DNA of 64,000 bases from Stappia stellulata DSM 5886 (lineage in GTDB: Bacteria; Pseudomonadota; Alphaproteobacteria; Rhizobiales; Stappiaceae). Under the pieces are notes generated by a model that saw nothing but the letters and a program-made list of their open reading frames with translations, was not told the DNA's origin and did not search any database. The first letter of the stretch is position 1; the number at the start of each line of letters is the position of its first letter. The stretch is taken from contig NZ_AUIM01000012.1 in NCBI RefSeq assembly GCF_000423705.1, positions 186,001 to 250,000 on the forward strand, in the 5' to 3' direction. Shown here piece after piece: positions 8,431 through 16,379 of the stretch. The translations under genes and the position numbers were made by a program.

Positions 8431-9522
8431 TCACTGTCCGGTCTTGACCTTTGTCCACTCCCGGGTGCGGGCCCGCATGGCGCGCGGCGACTTGGTGGTG
8501 GTGGAGAAGAGGTTGTCGACCGTCTCCTCGCTCGGATAGATCGCCGGATCCTCGAGCACTTCCGTGTCGACGAATTCCTGGCTCGCCTTGTTGCCATTGG
8601 CGTAGAATACGTAGTTCGTCGCCTTGGCAACCACGTCGGGGCGCATGATGTAGTCGAGGAAGACATGCGCTTCCTCGGTGTGCGGCGCATCGGCGGGGAT
8701 CGCCATGTTGTCGAACCACATCATCGCCCCTTCCTTGGGGATGGCATAGTTGACGGTCACGCCGTTGTCGGCCTCCGCGGCGCGGTCGCGGGCCTGAAGC
8801 ACGTCGCCCGACCAGCCGATCGCCAGACAGATGTCGCCATTGGCGAGCGCATTGATGTACTCGGAGGAATGGAACTTCTGGATGTAGGGGCGCACCTTCA
8901 TCAGGAGTTCCGTGGCCTTCTTGAAGTCTTCCGGATTGTCGCTGTCCGGGTCGAGGCCGAGGTAATTGAGCGCGGCCGGAAAGATCTCGTCGGCCGTGTC
9001 GAGCATGTGCACGCCGCAATCGGCGAACTTCGAGACGACCTCGGGATCGAAGATCATGTCCCAGCTGTCGACCGGCGCGTCGGGCATGCGTTCCTTGATC
9101 TTCTCGACGTTGTAGCCGAGGCCGGTGGTGCCCCACATGTAGTTGATGGCATATTCGTTGCCCGGGTCGAACTTCTCGATGCGCTGCATGATCTGCGGCC
9201 AGAGATTGTCGTGGTTCTCCAGCTTCGACTTGTCGAGCTTCTGGAAGACGCCGGCCTGGATCTGGCGGCCGAGGAAGGTGCCCGTCGGCACGACGACGTC
9301 GTAGCCGGTGCCGCCGGCGAGCAGCTTCGTCTCAAGCATCTCGTTGCTGTCGAAGACGTCGTAAACAACCTTGATCCCGGTTTCCTTGGTGAAATCCTTC
9401 AGGATGGATTCGTCGATATAGTCCGACCAGTTGAACACACGCACGGTGCGCTCCTGCGCCGACGCCGTGCCGATCGCCAGGGCGCTTGCGAGCGCCACCC
9501 CCGTCAAGAAAAGCTTCTTCAT
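8431..9522 (-). CDS. potF: Periplasmic putrescine/spermidine-binding protein (PotF/PotD-like)
   Basis: This 363-residue extracytoplasmic binding protein has a signal peptide (basic start MKKLFL, hydrophobic core, cleavage near ASAQE). The mature protein opens with VRVFNWSDYIDESIL, typical of polyamine-binding proteins. Later landmarks include YAINYMWGTTGLGYN and an acidic pocket segment. The start is the ATG at 9522, with GGAGG 8 nt upstream; a GTG at 9531 would place the ribosome binding site directly against the start. The gene follows the glutamine synthetase-like gene on the same strand and precedes potGHI. Confidence 0.92.
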   Translation of the reverse strand: MKKLFLTGVALASALAIGTASAQERTVRVFNWSDYIDESILKDFTKETGIKVVYDVFDSNEMLETKLLAGGTGYDVVVPTGTFLGRQIQAGVFQKLDKSKLENHDNLWPQIMQRIEKFDPGNEYAINYMWGTTGLGYNVEKIKERMPDAPVDSWDMIFDPEVVSKFADCGVHMLDTADEIFPAALNYLGLDPDSDNPEDFKKATELLMKVRPYIQKFHSSEYINALANGDICLAIGWSGDVLQARDRAAEADNGVTVNYAIPKEGAMMWFDNMAIPADAPHTEEAHVFLDYIMRPDVVAKATNYVFYANGNKASQEFVDTEVLEDPAIYPSEETVDNLFSTTTKSPRAMRARTREWTKVKTGQ

Positions 9523-9673
9523 CCCGTTCACCTCCGTTTGGCCCGTGAGCCGGTTTCCGGCCCTGGGCGTTCCGCTCTGTTTGGTGTCCGCGCGCCGGTC
9601 TTTGCGGCCGTCTTGTTCTGCGGACCGGCCATCCGCGGGCGGACATGCCCCGCCGGCAGCCTAGAAGCATTTC

Positions 9674-9702
9674 GCCCGCCGCCTCAAGGGGTGGCGGCGG
9701 GC
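9674..9702. repeat. Stem-loop between puuA-like gene and potF
   Basis: A perfect 10-bp stem (GCCCGCCGCC at 9674-9683, complement at 9693-9702) has a 9-nt loop. On the minus strand it follows the puuA-like stop by 70 bp and has no clear T tract, so it may be a weak terminator or an mRNA processing/stability element. Confidence 0.6.
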
Positions 9703-9772
9703 ATGCCGTGGAATTCACCGTTTCGCCAACAACTTCCCCCTTGCGTTTGCCGTCGCGAAACGGCACCGCCCG

Positions 9773-11164
9773 TCAAAGATACGTCTGGCGCTCCAGCGTC
9801 GATATTTCGCGCCCGAATGCGAAGAGCTCGTGACGCTTGATGTCGGTAAGCACCTTGTGCATCTCCTCGCCCACCGCTTTCTTCATCTTCTCCGATGCCT
9901 CGAAGGCGTCGATCGCCTCGTCCATCCAGGGCGTGAGCCGGGGCGCCGTCTTCTCATAGGCGTTGCCGTCGACGGGCGGGGGCGGCGGCACTTCGCCAAG
10001 AACGCCCTCCATCATGCCGGCCAGAACGCCGGTGAGGACGAGATAGGGGTTGGCGTCGGCACCGGCGATCCGGTGCTCGACGCGCGCCGATTCCGGCGTG
10101 CCCGCGGGCACGCGGAGCGCCACCGAACGGTTGTCGTGGCCCCAGCAAATCGACGTCGGCGCATAGGATCCGGGCTGCATGCGCCGGAAGCCGTTGAAGG
10201 TGGAGACGAACAGCAGATGTGCCTCCGGCATCGTGTCGAGCAGGCCCTTGATGGCATAGCCGAGCCGCGTCTCGCCAGTGTCGGGATTGGCGAAGACGTT
10301 GCCGTTGCCGTCTTCCAGCGAGCAATGCACATGCATGCCGTTTCCGGGCCATTCCACGAAGGGCTTGGCCATGAAGGAGGCTTTCAGATTGTGCTTGCGC
10401 GCCACGCCCGCGACCAGCCGGCGCAACAGCACCGCATCATCGGCGGCGCGCAGCGGATCGCGGCGATAGTGAAGGTTGAGCTCGAACTGCCCGGGTGCGG
10501 CTTCCGACACGGCCGCGTCGGCGGGAATGTCCTGCGCGTCGGCGGATCGGCGGATCTCGTCGACCAGCGGCATGAAAGCCTCAAGGTCGGAGAGCGCATA
10601 CATGTTCTGGCGCGCCGGGCCGAGGTGGGTCGAAAACACCGGCTGCGGCGCGCCGCTCCAGTCGCCGTCGTCCTGATCCTCGAACAGGTAGAATTCCAGC
10701 TCGAAGGCGGCGGTGGCGGTCAGGCCATGGGTGCCGAGCAGGTTTGTCATGCGCGCCAATACATGGCGCGGATCGCACAGGAAGGCGCCGCCGTCGCGGT
10801 CGTGCATGGACAAAAGCACCTGCGCCGTCGGCCGCGCCGCCCAGGGCACGGAACGCAGCGTGCCGGGCACGGGCCAGCACACGCCGTCCTTGTCGCCGGT
10901 CTCGATGTGCATGCCGGTTTCCTCGACCTCGCGACCCCAGACATCCAGCCCGAAGAGCGAGAAGGGCAGCGCAACGCCGTTCTCGAACACCTTGCGCAGC
11001 GCGCTGCCAGGCAGCCACTTGCCCCTGAGCACGCCGTTGCTGTCCGGCAGGATCACTTCCAGCGTGTCCAGATCGGGATGCTCGGCCTCGAAGCGCGCAA
11101 GCTCCTCCTGCCAGGCATCGCCAGTGTCCGGACGCGCCCAGGCGGAACGGGACGTGTGAAGCAT
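9773..11164 (-). CDS. puuA: Glutamine synthetase family, gamma-glutamylpolyamine synthetase-like
   Basis: This 463-residue protein contains the glutamine synthetase catalytic fold. Metal-binding glutamates lie in AAFELEFYLF, the ATP/glutamate motif is GMHVHCSLED, and HRIAGADANPYL lies near residue 355. Relatives beside Pot transporters ligate glutamate to putrescine or other amines. The start is the ATG at 11164, where GGAGG lies 5 nt upstream; an upstream ATG at 11230 has no support. It is the first gene of the leftward cluster leading to potFGHI, with a palindromic operator about 60 bp upstream. A second divergent family member lies at 12122. The exact amine substrate is unknown. Confidence 0.85.
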   Translation of the reverse strand: MLHTSRSAWARPDTGDAWQEELARFEAEHPDLDTLEVILPDSNGVLRGKWLPGSALRKVFENGVALPFSLFGLDVWGREVEETGMHIETGDKDGVCWPVPGTLRSVPWAARPTAQVLLSMHDRDGGAFLCDPRHVLARMTNLLGTHGLTATAAFELEFYLFEDQDDGDWSGAPQPVFSTHLGPARQNMYALSDLEAFMPLVDEIRRSADAQDIPADAAVSEAAPGQFELNLHYRRDPLRAADDAVLLRRLVAGVARKHNLKASFMAKPFVEWPGNGMHVHCSLEDGNGNVFANPDTGETRLGYAIKGLLDTMPEAHLLFVSTFNGFRRMQPGSYAPTSICWGHDNRSVALRVPAGTPESARVEHRIAGADANPYLVLTGVLAGMMEGVLGEVPPPPPVDGNAYEKTAPRLTPWMDEAIDAFEASEKMKKAVGEEMHKVLTDIKRHELFAFGREISTLERQTYL

Positions 11165-11218
11165 GAAATCCTCCAGGAGGTCGGGCCGTCGCGGCCACGA
11201 CAATTGCCGATTGGGTAA

Positions 11219-11231
11219 AAATGTGATCACG
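11219..11231. promoter_or_regulatory. Putative operator of the GntR regulator, site 1
   Basis: The palindrome GTGATCAC (11223-11230) lies in the divergent region between the puuA-like gene and the GntR gene. The 12-mer AAATGTGATCAC (11219-11230) recurs exactly at 12020-12031 before the second synthetase. The position suits repression of the leftward operon and autoregulation of the regulator. Confidence 0.7.
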
Positions 11232-11278
11232 TAGAGACGACCCTGTCAAGCAAGCCCGTTCGGAGGACCGCGACCGCG

Positions 11279-11992
11279 ATGCCCGTTTCCCCTTCCCAGC
11301 ATGCCGCACCGTCGAGCGATGTGGTGGCGCCGGCGCCGGCGCCGCGCCGGTCCGTTCGCGACGAAGTGGAGCAAAGCCTGCGCGCCGGTCTCCTGTCCGG
11401 GCGTTTCGTGCCGGGCCATTCGGTCACCTTGCGCGGGCTGGCGCAGGAGCTGGGGGTCAGCCCCATGCCGGTGCGCGAGGCGGTGCGGGCGCTTTCGGCC
11501 GGAAACGCACTGGAAATCCGCAGCAACGGCCGCATCCAGGTGCCGCAAATGACACCGCAACGCTTGTCGGAGATCCTGACCGCACGGCTTCTGCTGGAAC
11601 CCGAACTGGCGCTGGTCGCGGCTGAAAACCTTGATGCATCCGACGCCGTGGAGCTGCGCAAAATCGACGACCGGGTCGACGAAAGTCTCTCCGGCGGCGA
11701 CGCGGAAACCTACATGCAGGAGAATTTCGCCTTTCATTTCCATATCTACCGGGCGGCCGGATCGCAGGTTCTGATGCCGCTTGTGGAAAGTCTCTGGTTG
11801 CAGTTCGCCCCCTTCATGCGCACGGTCTACGGGCGGGTCGGCACGGCGGCGCTCGACGATCACCACAAGGAGGCGATCGACGCGGTGCGCGGCCGCGACG
11901 CGAGGGGGCTGCGCGATGCCGTCGCCGCCGACATCCGCTGCGGCATGGAGCTGCTCGACCGCAGTTCAGGCGAGGGGCTGCAGGACGCGTAG
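11279..11992 (+). CDS. GntR-family transcriptional regulator, FadR/FCD subfamily
   Basis: This 237-residue protein has an N-terminal winged helix (about 20-85; LAQELGVSPMPVREAVRALSA is the recognition region) and a C-terminal helical FCD effector domain (about 95-230). The domain carries metal-site histidines, for example in FAFHFHIYRAAG. It sits exactly between two divergently transcribed polyamine gene sets. Identical palindromes lie in both flanking promoter regions, so it probably represses both and responds to a polyamine or its breakdown product. A 20-residue alanine/proline-rich N-terminal extension is unusual and may reflect a later true start. Confidence 0.88.
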   Translation: MPVSPSQHAAPSSDVVAPAPAPRRSVRDEVEQSLRAGLLSGRFVPGHSVTLRGLAQELGVSPMPVREAVRALSAGNALEIRSNGRIQVPQMTPQRLSEILTARLLLEPELALVAAENLDASDAVELRKIDDRVDESLSGGDAETYMQENFAFHFHIYRAAGSQVLMPLVESLWLQFAPFMRTVYGRVGTAALDDHHKEAIDAVRGRDARGLRDAVAADIRCGMELLDRSSGEGLQDA

Positions 11993-12019
11993 CGGGGAGC
12001 TCCGGATTGACATTCGGGC

Positions 12020-12032
12020 AAATGTGATCACA
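12020..12032. promoter_or_regulatory. Putative operator of the GntR regulator, site 2
   Basis: The perfect 10-bp palindrome TGTGATCACA (12023-12032) lies 90 bp before the second synthetase start and just after the regulator's stop codon. Twelve bases are identical to site 1 at 11219-11230. Confidence 0.72.
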
Positions 12033-12121
12033 AATTGGAGGGCCCTGGCTTGCCGCGCAGTCGGCGCCGGGGCGTGCGGCGCGGGACACCCGGCCGCCGT
12101 GCGAGGAAAGCAGGTGAAACC

Positions 12122-13519
12122 GTGAGCAAGAAAAAGAAACCTCAGCCGAAGATCGAGAGCCTGCGCGGCGTTGCCTCTCTGGAGGAGGCGAACACCTGGC
12201 TCATCGAGCGGGGCATCGAGGACATCGAGTGTATCGTGCCCGATCTCGCCGGGGTCGCGCGGGGCAAGATGATGCCGACGGAGAAGTTCTTCTCCGGTCC
12301 GGTGATGACCATGCCCTCCTCGATCTTCGCGCAGACGATTTCCGGCGACTATCCCCCGGATGACGACCGCTTCCAGCACAATCCGACGGACGGGGACCTG
12401 TTCTTCCGGGCCGATTATTCGACGCTGACCACCGTGCCGTGGGAAACCGACCCGACGGCGCAGCTCATTCACGACGCCTACACCCGCGACGGCATTCCGG
12501 TGGAAACCGCGCCGCGCAACGTGCTGAAGCGCGTGCTGCAGCTCTATGAAGACGAGGGCTGGGCGCCGATGGTCGCGCCGGAAATGGAATTTTATCTGGT
12601 CAAGCCGAACACCGATCCGGACTATCCGCTGGAACCGCCGACGGGCCGCTCCGGGCGTCCGGAAGTGGGGCGGCAGTCCTATTCGATCTCCGCCCTCAAC
12701 GAGTTCGACGACCTGATCGACGACATCTACGACCTGTCGGAGGCCCAGGGGCTGGAGATCGACACGCTGATCCACGAGGAGGGCGCCGCGCAGATGGAGA
12801 TCAACCTGCGCCACGGCCATCCGCTGGAGCTGGCCGACCAGGTGTTCCTGTTCAAGCGCACCATTCGCGAGTCGGCGCTGCGTCACAACATGTATGCCAC
12901 CTTCATGGCCAAGCCGATGTCGAACCAGCCCGGCTCGTCGATGCATATCCATCAGTCGGTGGTGGATGCGAAGACCGGCAAGAACATCTTCTCGATGGAC
13001 AACGGCGAGGCGAGCCGGGAATTCCTGTCCTTCATCGCCGGCCATCAGGCCTATCTGCCGGCGGTGACGTGCATCATGGCGCCCTATGTGAATTCCTATC
13101 GCCGTTACACGCGCGATTCCACGGCACCCGTGAACGTCTTCTGGGGCTACGACAACCGCACGGTCGGCCTGCGGGTTCCCAATTCCAAACCGGAAGCCCG
13201 GCGGCTGGAAAACCGCGTGCCGTCGTCGGATGCCAACCCCTATCTGGCGATTGCCGCCTCTCTTGCCTGCGGCTATCTCGGCATCAAGCAGAAGCTGACG
13301 CCGGACGAGCCGCGCACCGGCGATTCCAGCGACACGATGCACGCGCTGCCGCGCGGCCTGCTGGAGGCGGTGGCGAAGTTCGGCGAATGCGAGGAATTGC
13401 AGGATCTGTTCGGCGAGAAATTCGTCGCGACCTACCGGGCGATCAAGCAGGAGGAGTTCGAGACCTTCATGTCGGTGATCAGCCCCTGGGAACGCGAGTA
13501 CCTGCTGCTCAACGTCTGA
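12122..13519 (+). CDS. Glutamine synthetase family, second gamma-glutamylpolyamine synthetase-like
   Basis: This 465-residue protein is homologous to, but clearly diverged from, the product at 9773-11164. Visible motifs are APEMEFYLVKPN (metal glutamates), GSSMHIHQSV (ATP/glutamate binding) and RLENRVPSSDANPYLAIA (catalytic region). The GTG start at 12122 is preferred because AGGTGA precedes it and the protein then begins MSKKKKPQPK. It heads the rightward set, followed by an aminotransferase and a PuuB-like oxidase. That order matches gamma-glutamylation, oxidation and transamination steps of polyamine catabolism. Two paralogues may handle different amines. Confidence 0.85.
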   Translation: MSKKKKPQPKIESLRGVASLEEANTWLIERGIEDIECIVPDLAGVARGKMMPTEKFFSGPVMTMPSSIFAQTISGDYPPDDDRFQHNPTDGDLFFRADYSTLTTVPWETDPTAQLIHDAYTRDGIPVETAPRNVLKRVLQLYEDEGWAPMVAPEMEFYLVKPNTDPDYPLEPPTGRSGRPEVGRQSYSISALNEFDDLIDDIYDLSEAQGLEIDTLIHEEGAAQMEINLRHGHPLELADQVFLFKRTIRESALRHNMYATFMAKPMSNQPGSSMHIHQSVVDAKTGKNIFSMDNGEASREFLSFIAGHQAYLPAVTCIMAPYVNSYRRYTRDSTAPVNVFWGYDNRTVGLRVPNSKPEARRLENRVPSSDANPYLAIAASLACGYLGIKQKLTPDEPRTGDSSDTMHALPRGLLEAVAKFGECEELQDLFGEKFVATYRAIKQEEFETFMSVISPWEREYLLLNV

Positions 13520-13553
13520 GCGGACGGGACGCGTTCCCCACACACCCCCATAC

Positions 13554-13579
13554 GCGCCTGTTTCGCCACGGGCAGGCGC
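13554..13579. repeat. Small hairpin between synthetase 2 and the aminotransferase
   Basis: A 7-bp stem GCGCCTG/CAGGCGC with a 12-nt loop lies within the 120-bp gap between the second synthetase and the aminotransferase. No T tract follows, so it is more likely a processing element than a terminator. Confidence 0.4.
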
Positions 13580-13639
13580 ATAGATACTCACTCGCAGCGC
13601 GTCCGCGAGAGGCGCGCCACATTCGGGAGACATCACGCC

Positions 13640-15037
13640 ATGACCGGGGCCTCCAACCTTTATCCGACCCGCGAGCTGCAGGCGCGCGATGCCGCGCATC
13701 ACATCCACCCCTTCAGCGACACCAAGTCGCTGAATGCGGAAGGGGTGCGCATCGTCACCGGGGCCAAGGGGGTCTGGCTGACGGACAGCGACGGCAACCG
13801 TTATCTCGACGGCATGGCGGGCCTTTGGTGCTGCCAGGTGGGCCACGGGCGCGACGAGATCGCCGATGCGGTCAGCCAGCAGATGCGCGAGCTCGATTAT
13901 TACAACACCTTCTTCAAGACCAGCCATCCGCCCGTGATTGCGTTGTCGGAAAAGCTCGCAGAGCTGTCGCCGCCGCAGTTCAACCGTGTGTTCTTCACCT
14001 CTTCGGGATCGGAGGCGAACGACACGGTGTTTCGCATGGTGCGCACCTATTGGGACCGGATGGGCAAGCCGGAGAAGAAGATCATCATCGGGCGCTGGAA
14101 CGGCTACCACGGCTCGACGCTCGCGGGCACCAGCCTCGGCGGCATGAAGGGCATGCACGAGCAGGGCGACCTGCCCGTGCCCGGCGTGCGCCACATCGCG
14201 CAGCCCTACTGGTTCGGCGAAGGCGGCGACATGTCGGCGGACGAATTCGGCCTGTGGGCCGCGCGCGAGCTGGAGCGCGAGATCGATGCCGCCGGCGCCG
14301 ACAAGATTGCCGCCTTCATCGCGGAGCCGATCCAGGGCGCGGGCGGTGTCATCATCCCGCCGGACACCTATTGGCCGGAAGTGGCGCGCATCTGCAAGGA
14401 ACGCGACATCCTGCTGGTCGCCGACGAGGTGATCTGCGGCTTCGGGCGTCTCGGCACCTGGTTCGGCTCGCAGTATTACGGCTTCGAGCCGGATCTCATG
14501 TCGATCGCCAAGGGCCTGTCGTCCGGTTATCTTCCGATCGGCGGTGTGATGGTCTCCGACCGTGTCGGCGATGCCTTCGTCAACACCGCCGGCGATTTCA
14601 ACCACGGCTACACCTACTCCGGCCATCCCGCCTGCTGCGCGGCAGCGCTTGCGAATCTCGAGATCATGCAGCGCGAAAAGCTGGTGGAGCGGGTCGCCGA
14701 CGACATCGGCCCCTATCTGCAGGCGCGCTGGAAGACGCTCGGAGACCATCCGCTGGTCGGCGATGCGCGCATGGTCGGTCTGATCGGCGCCCTGGAACTG
14801 GTGCCGGCGAAGGGCGACCGCAGCCGCGCGTTCCCGGATGTCGGTGCCGTCGGCAACCTGTGCCGCGACCTGTCGTTCGACAACGGCCTCGTCATGCGCG
14901 CGACCCGCGACAGCATGATCATCTCGCCGCCGCTGGTGCTCACCCATGAAGAGGCCGACGATCTGGTCGCCCGCGCGCACAAGACGCTGGACGAGACCTA
15001 TGCCGCGCTGAAGCGCGACGGCCGCATCGCCGCCTGA
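13640..15037 (+). CDS. Class III PLP aminotransferase (putrescine/polyamine or omega-amino acid:pyruvate)
   Basis: This 465-residue enzyme is of the class III (subgroup II) aminotransferase fold. The PLP-binding lysine is K291 in SIAKGLSSGY, preceded by the DEVICGFGRLG motif, and the phosphate-binding SSGSEAND lies near residue 119. Close relatives (SpuC, putrescine:pyruvate aminotransferase) occur beside polyamine genes, and this context fits conversion of putrescine or a gamma-glutamyl intermediate to an aldehyde. It is cytoplasmic and lies 14 bp before the PuuB-like oxidase gene, in one operon with it. Confidence 0.88.
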   Translation: MTGASNLYPTRELQARDAAHHIHPFSDTKSLNAEGVRIVTGAKGVWLTDSDGNRYLDGMAGLWCCQVGHGRDEIADAVSQQMRELDYYNTFFKTSHPPVIALSEKLAELSPPQFNRVFFTSSGSEANDTVFRMVRTYWDRMGKPEKKIIIGRWNGYHGSTLAGTSLGGMKGMHEQGDLPVPGVRHIAQPYWFGEGGDMSADEFGLWAARELEREIDAAGADKIAAFIAEPIQGAGGVIIPPDTYWPEVARICKERDILLVADEVICGFGRLGTWFGSQYYGFEPDLMSIAKGLSSGYLPIGGVMVSDRVGDAFVNTAGDFNHGYTYSGHPACCAAALANLEIMQREKLVERVADDIGPYLQARWKTLGDHPLVGDARMVGLIGALELVPAKGDRSRAFPDVGAVGNLCRDLSFDNGLVMRATRDSMIISPPLVLTHEEADDLVARAHKTLDETYAALKRDGRIAA

Positions 15038-15051
15038 AAGACCCGCGCACC

Positions 15052-16341
15052 ATGACCGACATCACCGAGGCTCATGCGCCGTCCTACTATGCCGCGACCG
15101 CGCCGGAACGTTCGGCTCGTCCGGCATTGGCGGACCCCGTTCAGGCCGATGTCGCCGTCATCGGGGCCGGCTTCACCGGCCTCAATGCGGCGCTGACGCT
15201 GGCGGAGGCCGGGCGTTCGGTCGTCCTCCTGGAGCAGAACCGGGTCGGCTGGGGGGCGAGCGGGCGCAACGGCGGCCAGCTTCACAGCGGCCAGCGGCAA
15301 GATCAGGACCATCTGGAAAGCGCCTACGGCCTGTCGACCGCGCGGCGTCTCTGGGAGATGGCGGAAGAGGCCAAGGCGCTGCTGCACGCGCGTGCCGGAC
15401 GGTACTCAATCGACTGCGAATGGATGCCCGGGCTGATCGAGGCGGCCCACAAGAAGGGGTTTGTCGACGACGAGCGCGCCTATGCCGAGAAGCTTGCAAG
15501 AGACTATGGCTACGACAAGCTCTCGGTGCTGTCGCGCGACGAGCTTGCCGCCGCCATCGGCACGTCGTCCTATTTCGGCGGCGTGCGCGACGCGGGCGCT
15601 GGACACCTGCACACACTGAAGCTGGCGCAGGGGCTGGCCGATGCGGTGGAAACCGCAGGCGGCGTTGTCCACGAGGCGACGAAGGTCACGCGCGTCACAC
15701 CGCGCGGCGGCCGGGTTCTGGTGGAAACCACCCACGGATCGGTCGATGCCGGCTCGGTGCTCCTCGCCGGCAACGGTTATGTGTCGGGGCTCGACCGCGA
15801 CAGCGACGCCCGCATCATGCCGATCAACAATTACATTCTCACCACCGAGCCCCTGTCGCAGGCCGCGGCCGATGCCCTGATCCCCGGACGCGAGGCCGTT
15901 TCCGACAGCCGCTTCGTCGTCTACTACTGGCGGCTGACCCAGGACCGGCGCCTGCTCTTCGGCGGCGGCGAGACCTACCGGCGCGGCTTTCCGCCGGATG
16001 TCCGCGCCTTCGTGCGCAATCACCTGAAGAACGTCTATCCGCAGCTTGCCGATGCGCCGGTGTCGCACGCCTGGGGCGGGACGCTCGGCGTCACCCAGAC
16101 GCGCATGCCCTGCCTGCAACGCACACAGCCCGGGGTCTATGTCGCGGCCGGCTTTTCCGGCCACGGCGTCGCCATGGCGGGGTTCTGCGGCCATGTCACG
16201 GCGCAGGCGATCCTCGGCGATACCGGGCGCTTCGACGTGTTTTCAGGCCTTCCAACGCCCCGGTTTCCGGGTGGGCGGGCCTTCCGCTGGCCGATCCTGG
16301 TGCTGGCGATGAGCTGGTTCGCGCTGCGCGACCGGCTCTAG
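15052..16341 (+). CDS. puuB: FAD-dependent oxidoreductase, gamma-glutamylputrescine oxidase-like
   Basis: This 429-residue DAO-family flavoprotein has the dinucleotide-binding motif VIGAGFTGLNAALTLAEAG at about residues 29-47 and the ASGRNGGQ segment typical of PuuB/OrdL proteins. The C-terminal GFSGHGVAMAG completes the FAD site. In the Puu pathway this enzyme oxidises gamma-glutamylputrescine to the aldehyde with release of H2O2 and ammonia. PuuC dehydrogenase and PuuD hydrolase are not in this window, so they must be elsewhere or bypassed by the aminotransferase. The gene converges on the iron permease gene 38 bp later. Confidence 0.85.
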   Translation: MTDITEAHAPSYYAATAPERSARPALADPVQADVAVIGAGFTGLNAALTLAEAGRSVVLLEQNRVGWGASGRNGGQLHSGQRQDQDHLESAYGLSTARRLWEMAEEAKALLHARAGRYSIDCEWMPGLIEAAHKKGFVDDERAYAEKLARDYGYDKLSVLSRDELAAAIGTSSYFGGVRDAGAGHLHTLKLAQGLADAVETAGGVVHEATKVTRVTPRGGRVLVETTHGSVDAGSVLLAGNGYVSGLDRDSDARIMPINNYILTTEPLSQAAADALIPGREAVSDSRFVVYYWRLTQDRRLLFGGGETYRRGFPPDVRAFVRNHLKNVYPQLADAPVSHAWGGTLGVTQTRMPCLQRTQPGVYVAAGFSGHGVAMAGFCGHVTAQAILGDTGRFDVFSGLPTPRFPGGRAFRWPILVLAMSWFALRDRL

Positions 16342-16379
16342 GACGCGGGTGCGTTGCACGGTCGCGCGCCGACGTCTTG

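Noticed and set aside
11966-14980. 1004-codon open frame on the minus strand opposite the synthetase and aminotransferase genes
   Set aside because: It spans two well-supported enzymes on the other strand and shows only H/R/D/A-rich low-complexity sequence, with no motif.
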